Part shown: positions 9,757 to 21,700 of the stretch, in pieces | Layout: every line of letters starts with the position of its first letter | How positions within the stretch are numbered: position 1 is the first letter of the stretch | Source of the DNA: Fragum whitleyi | Taxonomy: Eukaryota; Mollusca; Bivalvia; Cardiida; Cardiidae | Assembly: GCA_948146395.1 (NCBI GenBank) | Contig: OX411547.1 | Location: 56,101,566-56,165,565, forward strand | Reading direction: 5' to 3' | Length of the DNA: 64,000 bases | Notes under the pieces: generated by a model | The model's database searches: none | What the model was told of the DNA's origin: nothing | The model's input: only the letters and a program-made list of their open reading frames with translations | Made by a program: the position numbers and the translations under genes

Positions 9757-12700
9757 ATGTCTGCTAGAAGTCCTGTCCGTGATAAACGGATCATTCACCT
9801 TGCAGCAGAGGTTGCAGAAACCAAGGATCGGCGTGTTCCTAGTCTCTTATTGCGTTTGAAAGGTACAGCTGTAGTGTTCGATAATGGGTAGACTCATGAC
9901 CAGGTGTCCGGTTAGCTCAGTTGGTAGAGCGCCGTGCTAGTGTTGCGGGGGTCCTGGGTTCGAGTCCCATGTCGGGCACCCCTTTTCCTCTATAGTTACT
10001 TCAATGGTTTCAGAAGTAAACGGAGAACGCTGGGTTCGGCCATTTGGGAGCGGCTCCAATTGGTTAAAAGAGTGTGGAGTGTAGTGTTCGATAATGGGTA
10101 GACTCATGACCAGGTGCCCGGTTAGCTCAGTTGGTAGAGCGCCGTGCTAGTGTTCCGGGGGTCGTGGGTTCCAGTCCCATGTCAGGCACAACTTTTTCTC
10201 TATAGTTACTTCACAGCATACTGTAGTTTCCTGAAGCTTCCACAGTGACTGTGTGAGTCGCAAGAATGTAGTTTACAGCAGTGTTAGATCCAGAGGCGGT
10301 TCAAACTGAAGTTAATTATAGTGGATAATTGTGCCCAACATGGGACTCAAACCCAAGACCCCTGGAACACTTGCACGGCACTTTACCAACTGAGCTGGTC
10401 ATGTCATGTGTGTACTCACTATCTTTCACTGCAAAATAAATCCCCTTCAAGGCCAAATATATTCTTCATTGCTATAGTCTGGATGTCCTGTCAACTCGGC
10501 CTGTGTAAAACTTGTCCTGTATAAAACTCAATTCTTCAACTCAATCTATATATAGGTTATATAGTGTGTAAAGAAATGGTTGTATTGGCACATTTATTTG
10601 ATAGTCAATAAAGGTGTTAAGTGTACTTAAAGGAGGTGGGAAGATCACAATTGATCTGTAAAACTTCCAATCTAACTTTGAACTGTACATATATTTTCAT
10701 CTTCTTTCGTGCACAGAAAAAATAATTTAAAAAACACATTAAAACTAAAGGTGAATTAAGTATTTAATTACATCTATTTTATCTCATATTTACACAAATA
10801 ATAATAAGTGAAATGTAGTAAAAGTCTTAAATAAAAACAAAACATATCTTCTTATTAAGTGCATTATTAACAAAGTAACCCTTTCAAGAAAAAGTGAGAA
10901 ATAATATATGGGGAAAAAAGATACCCATGCACAAAAATATATTATCATGTACCTATAATGTGATATTTATATATATCAGAGACATAGAATAACATAGTAT
11001 ATTTATGTCTCTTTCTCTCTATTGAGAGCTGTGTTATTTTTCCTAGCAATACTTGACAGTGCGCCGGCAGGTTCCGCAGATGGAACCAGAATACGTAAAG
11101 AGATCTGGGAGTTTCAGTTGCTAGAAGTTCTGATACTGATCTTAAAGCAAGACTACAGTATAATAGACGGACAATGGCATACAGCCGCCAGGCTGACTTC
11201 TATCATCAGGTTTGTTGAAAAAAAAAATATATATTTTGGTGTAACTTAAAACCATGGACGTAATGATATCTTATTTCTTCGCCAGTAATCAGGTTCAATT
11301 ACATGATAGATGAAATTAAATGCATCATCAATATGTCAACTATTGGCCTGATTAATTTTGCACTAATATTATAAATATCTGTGACTACTCATGAAAATCT
11401 TTTACAGTGTTCCCACTGCTTCTTCAATCTGGGGGTAAAAATGTGCATTTTACAGCATGCATGTACCCCCACTATATTAGACCAAGAAGGCTGCTTGCAA
11501 TAAATAGGGGGTACAAGCTTCAACTTGGGGGTAAATCATCCCCACATGAGGGTTTTTGGGAACACTGCTTAATCTGTAGTATTTATTTTTCAAAGATGCC
11601 ATTAAACAAAAGTATTGCCAATTGAACTATCAAGACAAGGATTCATAAAGTATTAGCCTTACCCTAGTGAATTCAATTTTTACCGGTATTCCCCACATCC
11701 ATAAGATTCAAGGCATATTGTTTTACCAGTGTCTGTCTGTGAAACATTAACCAAAAAACTAAATAGATCTATAGCCAATTACTCAAATCCTATTGGAGAC
11801 ACAATGCTGATACCTGGCACAATAGATCTCATTGATATGCATCTACTGATTTCAAGGTCAAACTTGAGAAAAAAAATGTGGTTTTGGGGACACTTTTGTT
11901 TCACAAACACACCTTGTGTTGAGACTTCAAGAAGTTCAAATTTTCTCCCACAGTAATTAATAATATGACAAGCAGTGTAGGCTGTTATAAGGCACACATC
12001 TGTTTAGACTGGTTTAAGTCTACACTGTCTGTCAAAGATTTGTGTACAGCAGAAAAATATCTTGAACAGCACACGGAGAATAAATCAAGTCTTAAGTTAG
12101 GCAATCATATGGCATAGAGGATAATCGTTTGTTTCAGTGTAAGATCAATTATATTCATTGAGTTAACAACAAAAGTTATATTTTCACGAGTGGTGGAGCT
12201 ACTAGTGAAAATATAGCTTTTGTTATTCACTCAATGAAATATTAATCAATCTTACTCGAAAAACAAACAATTATTCTATTTCTTTATTGCAATAATGAGA
12301 CTAAATGTGAAATTTCTGGGACATATTTTCGTAAAGAGCGTCATTCTGCATGTGATTGCTATGAAACGTTCATTGTGACGTCACTTATTTCGCCCCACAT
12401 AATGACATCAGATAGGATGAAATGCACAAAAGCAGGGTATAAGTGTTTGATAATTTCACTGCTTTTGTGGTGAGATTATCAAGTGATAAACTACCTTTTT
12501 TTCTCTATAAACCACCGAAAAGCACTAAAGAAATTGGTTTAGTGTCCTTTTTGTGTTCTCAGCCAGGCAGCATCAGGACTTGAACTTGACAAGGAAGATT
12601 TGAGACAATTAGAGACCAAGCTACTACCTGAAGCCATAGATAACATGTTTCTGGTTGCCAGGAGGATTCAGGCCAGGTTCATGCAGATACCTAAAAAACC

Positions 12701-15700
12701 TGTGAGTAGGCATGTGTTTCACACAAATGATACATGAGTCACCCTGTATTTGTTGCTGTGGAAGCGACGTTGAAATTCAATTGTATACATATCGTACAAC
12801 ATATAGTGAAAAGTTTGAATGTCAATTTCTCAAAAACTGCCTTATGGAAAGAAATTAGATTTTACACCCTTTTCAGTCTGTCAAATAATTGCTTTGCTGT
12901 CTTAGATTATCTTTTTGACTTGATCTCTAAATCAGAATTAAAAACTTGGTTGCTAGATGTTACAAAAAGACTGAAACAATGACCAAAACAGCTTTCAAAA
13001 ACTGTTAGATAACAATTAAGACTTCAACCAATTTCAATTTTTGTTGATGTAGCTGGGTTGAGTATAAGGGGTGTTTCTACTGCCTTGTCATACAAGCTAG
13101 CTTTTATAGCGATGTGGTAGGGAAATTGTATGGAATGGGTTTAAATGTAACCCGCAAATAGATATTTAACTCCTTGAGGATTAAAACCCGGGACCTCTGT
13201 GTCCCAAAGTGAGTGCTCTACCATGTTGCTATAACAACTAGCTTGAATGGCAAGGCAATACAAACACCCCTTTATACTCAACATGGCTACATTGGTTAGA
13301 TTTAATATTGCATTCCTTTATAGAATGTCTGTACAACTTAATGCTAATCACAGTCATTTTCTAAGAGACATTCAATACAGTGATAGAATCCATTGTGTAT
13401 CTGGGCTCTGTTTTTTTAAACGGTTTTAGAAAATGTCATCAGTGTTCAAAATTGTATGATTTGTGATGGTTAACTGTCACAAAAATATATAAATAGCCTC
13501 AGGGAGATGACAGACTTCCAGTCATTCTTGAATATTTAATTTCATTTTGCAGAGTAAGGAGAAAGAGCGGAGTTTTCTACTAGGAACATTCAAGACAGTG
13601 ATAGAGTCCATTGTGTATCTGGGCTCTGGTTTTGTAGCTGTCACACACAAAGTGATTGCGTCAGCTTGGTTACTACAGCTTCTCATCTCTGACTGTGATG
13701 AAACAGTTACCTATGTCCTTGATCTTATACATAAAGTGATGCGTGCCAATTTGTGAGTATTGGTGAATGATCCTTGATACTTTTTTGTATCAGATTAGGC
13801 ACTAAACTAATTCAGTTGAACCCTGGCTTGTAATCGATACATGTAATACCTTAGTTGATGATTGTACAAAGATTTCAATTCAACGGAATCCCTTAATGTA
13901 GCCTATCTTGGAGTTCAGTCAGGTTTTTTAGCTTACCTGGGCAAATCGTGCTCGAGGTGAGCTTTTGTGATCATTGATTGTCCATCTTTCATTGTATGTC
14001 ATCCGCCGTCAACAATTGAATTGTTTAGACTTTAGAGGCCAATTATGGCCAAACCTTTATGAAACTTGGTCAGAATGTTGGCCAGGTCACAAGGATGAAC
14101 CCTATTGAAAATTGGAATGATTCATGCCACATCACTAGAAAAGGGGCCCAAATGACAATTTTCTTGTTAACACTCTAGAGGCCAAAAATATGGTCCAATC
14201 ATCATGATACTTGGTCAGTATGTTTGTCAGGTCACAAGGATGAACCCTATTGAACATGGGAAGGATCTGTGACATATCAGGGGAAATGGGGAATTATATG
14301 ACAATTTTCTTGTTTACACTCTAGAGGCCAGAAATATGGCCCAAACTCCATGAAACATAGTCAGAATGTTGGCCAGGTCACAAGGATGAAACCTTTTGAA
14401 AATTGGAGGGAGCCATGTCATGGGAAAAAGGGCCTTAATGACAATGTTCTTGTTTAAACTCTAGAGGCCACAAATATGGCCCAATCTTTATGAAACTTGG
14501 TCAGAATAGTGGCCAGGTCACAAGGATGAACCCTTTTGAAAATGGGAGGGGTCCATGCCATATCATGGAAAAAGGAGCCTTAGTGATACATTTCTTGTTT
14601 ACACCCTAGGAGCCACAAATATGGTACAATCTTTATAAAATTTGGTCAGAATGTAAATCTAGTCAAAAAGATAATCTCTTTTGAAAAATGTATTGTCCTT
14701 TGAGAAAATACAGGCAAAATGGCCTTCATTCTCTTTATCCACTCTAGGGGTTATTTTCTCAGCATTTCAGTATGATTGTCTTGTCAAAGGTGACAAGAAT
14801 GAATCTCTTCACAAAACTTGTTTAGAAAAGGCTAGAAACTTATGCAGGGATCAAAGGAATAGAATAATGTCTTTCTTTGAAAAATTTAATGGTCATTTAA
14901 TCTTTTAATCTCTCAGCAATTAATTTACTGAGGGGGGAGTCAGAGACAAAGGTGAGCGATATAGGACCATCATGGTCCTCCTGTTTATGCCCCACATTGA
15001 TAGGTTGTGGAATATTGTTTCTGACCTTAATTTTTCTGGTAGTTTGTTTACTTCACAAAACTTTAACATTGATATCTACTCTTGTTTGGAAAGAAACTAC
15101 CTTTGTTTGGAAAGAAACTTTTTATTTCGCATGAGTATTGCTTGTGACAATACCTTTATGTTAATACCCATTTCAAGGTCATCTGGCTTGGTGAATGTCA
15201 TTTTTCAAGTATGAATATGATAGGCATTTCTGAGATTGCAATCACTCACAGGCTCAATTCTTGTTTATTTTGTTTTCAGTATAGCTGTAAAGGAAGTTAG
15301 TCAAAAGACGTTATTCAGTATCATGGATGAACTGATCTACAAGTTGTCTGTGGAGGATAAAACATCACTTGGAGCGTAAGTAGTATATGTAATTCATTTA
15401 TTCCTTAATTTTTTTGAAAAAAAAAAACACTTTAACAAAGGGACAGAAATATAAAACACATAATTAAGATGTCTTGTTGTGATGAGGCTTTTACTTAAAT
15501 TAACGTTTAATAATGTGATTTATTCATGGTCATAGCTAAATTATGCCACTTGAGAAAATATAGCTTTATGTCTATCTTGCTATGTCTATATTTACTCTTT
15601 CAGGGCATCAGTCAAGTGTGTTTTATGTATATGTGAATTCTATCGACCAATGGTTGCTATGCTAGGTACACGTTATCGAGGACTTAAACTATTACTTAGC

Positions 15701-18700
15701 AGATGGGATGGTCGTGGATTTAGTCGTGATCTCAAAAACTTACTGCGATATCTAGAAACTGGGAATGCTGAGCGGGCAGAAATGGAGGTATACTTCAATG
15801 ACTAAGAAATTAGTCTTCCTTTAATCAGTTCCTTACTTTTATTGCCCAATCATTTTATTGTAATGGGAATATAGTTAGACCATTTCCGTGTGCAAGTGAC
15901 ATAGTTGTCCCATTCTTGTTTGCAGCATAACTTAAGATTGATTTTAAAATAACTTGACTTAGTTGTTCTCCTAAAGGAGTACTAGTGCTATGTAAAAATT
16001 TGTTGGATACACCAAAGGCCAAGGGCATTTCTGAAATGAAATGGCAATTATGACCTTGTGTGGAGCATATCTTCTACATTTATAAATTGATTTTGATATG
16101 TAACTTGACACGGTTGTTCGTCTTGATGAGAATTAGTTGCATATCAGAGGTGCCTTTGTTAGAGCGAGATTCTTAAGATTCTTATTAAGATTTTAAACAT
16201 AAAGCGTATGGTAATGCAAGGTTTTTGAGCCGCTCAATGAGAATCTTAAGATATTTCAATGACGAAATGTAGATAGTTTTGCATTGGCTTAAATGAGTAG
16301 TCAAGATGACATTGAATGTTTTCACTCAAATTATTGAAAATCGTTCATTATGACATCTTAGAAATCTTATAGTTATTAAGCGGGATTTTTATCTCGCTCT
16401 AACGAATGCACCTCAGGATATGACACTTAACTTCTAAGAAAAAGAAGTCAAACAGACTACCAATTTATGAAATCAAGGAGTCTATGCTAAAATTGAGGAG
16501 TGCAAATTTTCATAATTTTAGGAGAAAATTGTGGAAAAGAAGAAATTGCATGTAACAAGCTATTTTTTTTCCACAATAATTTCACTGGAATAATAAGATC
16601 GTTTTCTTTCAAAATAATCATTCGATACAACCAAAAGTCAAATGTAACATCTTTCATATCAAAAAGATCCGAAACTTTGACTATAAAGTTTATGTTTATA
16701 AACTTGAAGGATATTTCTTTGATCATTTGTTTGATGGAATATTCTATGACCAGGGAGTCAATCGGACTCCTAACTTGCAAAATAAAGGAGTCCTGCCCAC
16801 AAAATGAGGAGTCTTGGACTCCCAGACTCCCCTGAGTGTCGAACCCTGAATACAAAATGTTTGATTAAATATGCTTGAGGGCAAGGACAAGTATTTGTAC
16901 TTTTATGTTCTGATTTCTAAATACTTGGCACAATTGTTAACCTTGACATGTCAAAAATAAAAATATCCATCTAGATCCACCCAAGTTCAAGGTCATTGAT
17001 GAATCGTGACCATCTTGTCTACATCTATGAATAGATTTAGATATGAGCCTGTGTGTGAGATTTCCAACTATTTCAAATATGCGCAAAGCAAACACTCTGA
17101 CCTGCCTGTGCATCCGCACAGTCTGTTCAGAGTCTTAACTATGCTTTTAGTAAATAGATAAGGTCACAAAGTATCTGTAGACCATCAGGTAACTAAATAT
17201 TTACAGTATGTGGACTTCTACACTCATCAATGTTTGCACTCACGAAAATTTCAAATTGTTTGAAATGACACACACAGGCTCAAATGACTTAGTACAATTG
17301 TTCTCATTGATGAGAACTTGTATAAATGGAGGATATTGAATGAGTGGTCATGGGATACTGAATGTATTAAACAAGTCATCTATAGACAGATAAAAAACGA
17401 GGCTGTGCCAAGTTTTTTTCTGTTTATAGATGACTCATTTAATAAATATTGTATTTTATGAGCACAAATTTTATATTCTTTTTATAATATAACCCAAATT
17501 TTCACGGTTACAAAATAGCATTGCTATTCAGTCTGAGCTCATTTGCATTGTTATTCCACTTGTGTAATATTACCTGTGTAATATCAAAAATATTCGATGG
17601 GGTTATTTCACTCCAGCAACTTAGTTCATATTATAATGCATAATATTTGTTTGGATATTCTAAGAGTGAAGGTCACTGAAACTTTTTGATTTTGATCAAA
17701 GCATTTTTTCGACATTTATGGCATCCTGACCACAAGTCTCTCTTGAGAGTAAAGTTAATAGGGCTATAAGCTTGTAAGTTTTCGGTTGTCCAAATGTTTT
17801 TTTTTCTTTTTTTTTCAGAAAAACTCAGACAGTGCTGTGATCATCCAAGCTAATTATAGGGGATTTATTGCTCGCAAAAAACTTGCCAAGGCCAACAAAG
17901 CGTTTGCAAAATTTCAAAAGGCATTCAGGTTAGGAACTTAAGTCTAAGTGAAAAATGAATTAAATGATATGACATATTTTTCAATGTTAAATGCAAAGCA
18001 GATGAATAATGCCCCCCTTTGAAGAAAGAGGGGATATATTGCTTTGCACTTGTTGGTGGTTGGTTGGTGGGTCGGTCAGCTCGTAGACATTTTTTTGTCC
18101 GGAGTATATCTCAAAAAGTATGCAAGCTAGAATCATAAAATTTTACAGGTGGATAGATCGCATTGAGGAGAAGTGCAGTGCTTAAGAACCATAATTCTAC
18201 TCATCACTTTTTGTGAGTTATTGCCCTTTGTTGATTGACAAAGAATAGACTATTGACTTACTTTTTTGGGATGCATTAATTTTTTACAAACATCTCTTGT
18301 TTTGATTAGTGATTTGATTTTAAATTCACATGTTAGCCAAGAAATATTTCCATAATTTCATAATTTTAAACAGAATTTATCAGACAAAAAACAACCCCAA
18401 AAAACCCAACAAACAAACAATGACCTTATTGGGTTTTCTTATAATAGTTCTTTTTTTGTTTTATGCAGGCTTACAGAAAAAATAGTTGTTAAATCATTAA
18501 TCTGTACAACTGCATAACTGCAATATTATCTTTTCAGAAATCGGAGAAAAAACAAGGAAGAACTCATGACAAGAAAGAAGAACCAATCCGAGTTTGAGTA
18601 CAGAGGTTTAGTAAACAGACAGAAGATAATGAGAGAGTTCAGGGAAAGACAGTTACACTGTATAGAAATATTACCTGCTTGTAAGTAACAGTCTATCTTG

Positions 18701-21700
18701 CTTAAGAAACTACATGTATTTCTATTAATTCTTTCCCGCTTTAGAGTTTTTGACCAGTACCATTGGGATGAGGCTTCAAACTACTATACAAAGTTGGTGC
18801 AAATTGAAAACAACAATGACATTCTTTGAGGGGAAAAAATGCAGGAAAAAAAGAAATTGCTTTTCAAAAGCAGTTTCTGCTTTTCCAACAATATTTTCTG
18901 AAGTATAAACTCATAGGAATGTAGAATGTATGGACAGTGCAGGAGAGATGCAATTGTAAAACAAGATTGGTTTCAAAGTTTGATGCATGTATAATGTTAT
19001 CAGCTTGATAAAATACTCAGGTGAGCACTTTAAGGCCATCTTCAATCTCTTGTTCAAATACTTGTTTTACAGACTTTCAAGATGGCCCCCTTCTTTTAGA
19101 TCAAGGTGTCAGTGCAAAACCATTGCAAGGATTGTGTTTGACCCTTAAACAAGGGTTTTGACCTCACAAAAGTCTGAGAATATCTTAATTTGACCCCTAG
19201 AAATTTCTCCAAAGGGTTTTGACCCCCTTTAGAGGAACTACAAAGGATCAAAACATGGTTTTACACAAAATTCTATCTATAGTTCTACAAATTAATTACT
19301 TGTTTCATAATTTTAAAAGAAACAGTTAAAGTGACTCTTTACTATGCAAAATTCTGCTTATGATTTGCTTTTTCTGATGTTTTGACCCTTCTAAATTCAG
19401 ATTTGACCCCAAGAATTTCTTATGTGAGGAGTCAATGACTTCTCAATATCAAATGCTAACACAAGCCCTGCATTGTATGTGCTTTTAGACACTTACAATA
19501 GTTTAGCCCTGGCGTTTGAAATGTTTATCGTCTTCCTTTGCAGCTAAAGTAGAGAGCTATTTAGAGAATGAGCGTATTCAGGCCGTCACAAAGATTCAGA
19601 AGACTTGGCGTGGATACAGTGAGCGGAACAAACTATCGGGTCGTAGAGACCTTGTCATGAGAACAAAAGCTGCCATTAAAATTCAGCGAACGGTTCGGTT
19701 GTGGTTGGAGAGGATTGATGCTAGACGGGGAGATTTGCCAATCCATCTACGACCACCAGGGTTAACTGATGTTAGGCGGGTAGAATTACAGAAGAAAATT
19801 AGTAATTTTAGAGAAGAAAATCCAGTAAGTTGAATGCGTCTTTTGTTGTACATATCTTCCAACACAGTCCCACCTTATGGCATCTGTGAAGGGGAAGAGC
19901 TTTGAAAAACATAGTGGAAAATGAAGAAATTGCCTGTTACAAGTAATTTCTTCATTGTCCAAAATGATTTTTTTTTCTTCAAAAGACAAAGATCTTATAA
20001 ATTTAAATCAATTAAATAGTTCTCTGTTACTTCTCACCAGTCTAAAATTCTGATGATTTCTAAAGTATTTGTTGGCTCGTTCATAAAGTACTGAGTTGAA
20101 TTATAAACATTTTTTTTTTTCTGAAAAAAAAAAAATTAACCAAAAATTATTTACAGGCTTTTTAAACATGTACATATGAGGTTTTGTCCTAAAACTGACA
20201 AAATGATTCTTCTGAAAATATATTTTAACCATTGAAATACTTACATACTATTTATATTTTAGATTAGTTAACTCTTGATTTTCATCATCATAGATTCTCT
20301 AGGCATAGGACAGAAATTATAGCATTGTTTTTAGAATAATCCTTTCTTTTCCAAGATACATAAATTAGTTTACTTTTGAATAAGTAACTATATAAAATGT
20401 GTCAAAGAATTAAGAATGACTGCCTCGATGGCCAAGTTGTAAAGTTTGATAGTAGTTCGTTTTAAGCCGAGTTTTTGTTCATGAGCAGGATACTGAATAT
20501 TAAGGCTCAAATTTATCTAGCTGCAAAATGAGATTGTTTGAATTATGTTTAATGCCAGTTTTAACAGTATTTCATTCATCAGGGGTGTTGAAATACCTAC
20601 TTTCTCCAATTGTCTGTGGACAAGTTAGGTGTGATTTTCTTCTTGTTCAGGATTAAAATTTTCTTCTTAAAAAACAGGGAATCTACTCTTTGACACAAAC
20701 ATTTAGCTTATCAATCTTTTTGACCTTTTTAGTGCCATTCCAAGATTTGCCCTGATAATTACTTCTTCACTGACAATGGCTGTACTTGTCAACAGGTAGA
20801 AACACCCAAGTCAGGCATAGGAATTCAACACCCCTGTTCATAATGATGAGTCTAAAGGATCTATCTTTAGGTTGCTGGTATTTCTCACGCCAGAACTGCC
20901 ACTTCATCTTTTCATGGGAAGGTTTGACACTAAGGGGAGTCTTGGAGTCCAAGACTCCTTATATACCTATTGGTACTCCTTCCATTAGCAACTAAAATGT
21001 CCCATGAACTCAAAGGGTCACATGAGAAAAATTTTGAAAAAAACAAAAGTACAGGGCAGTTGCCACTTTAACCCTTGCCAAAACTTTAGATATTTTCACT
21101 ACAAAAGTTGTTGAAGAAACATTTGCTTGCATTGCATAATATTTTGAAAAAAAAAACTTCTTTAGAAGGACATCATTGTAGTAATGATCAATTGTACAAT
21201 CGTTTTCCTAGAAATTAATAAAGCACTCCCAGCATCATCCTTTGATGAATAGAATGTGAAGGTTTAGTTAAAACTCATAAACTAAAGACTCTTTCTCTAT
21301 ATTTTTCTACCAATTTCATGGCTCAGCATGAAACAGTTTTAACTGCCTTTAATCATATAGGCAGTTACAACTGTTTCTTGCTGAGCCATCAAACTGATGC
21401 CAGTTTTGAAAACAATGTATAATGGCTTTCATTTATGTGTAAGGAGTTGGTTAATCAATTATGAAATTTCTTTGTTGATTATCACTATCCAAAGGCCAAA
21501 CCAACTAATTATCGATTATAAACGATGAATCTGCCCATCACTATCCTCCAAACTACTCATGACTACCTAAAAGGTATGGTATAGGCACTTGACTTGTGAC
21601 CTTAAGGTCTGTAATTTGAACTCCACTGTCATATTGGTGAGTTTATGGGCAAATTGATAACCAGCCCTAGTTACTGGTAACTCAGCTGTAAAATTGGGTA

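Noticed and set aside
9909..10190. Two functional tRNA genes
   Set aside because: Acceptor, D and T regions look tRNA-like but the anticodon stem does not pair and the units are embedded in a repeated block; SINE or pseudogene origin is more likely.
13247..13429. 60-codon plus-strand open frame with VQLNANHSHFLRDIQ
   Set aside because: It spans the right end of a MITE and the partial exon 4 duplicate; no start or splice context.
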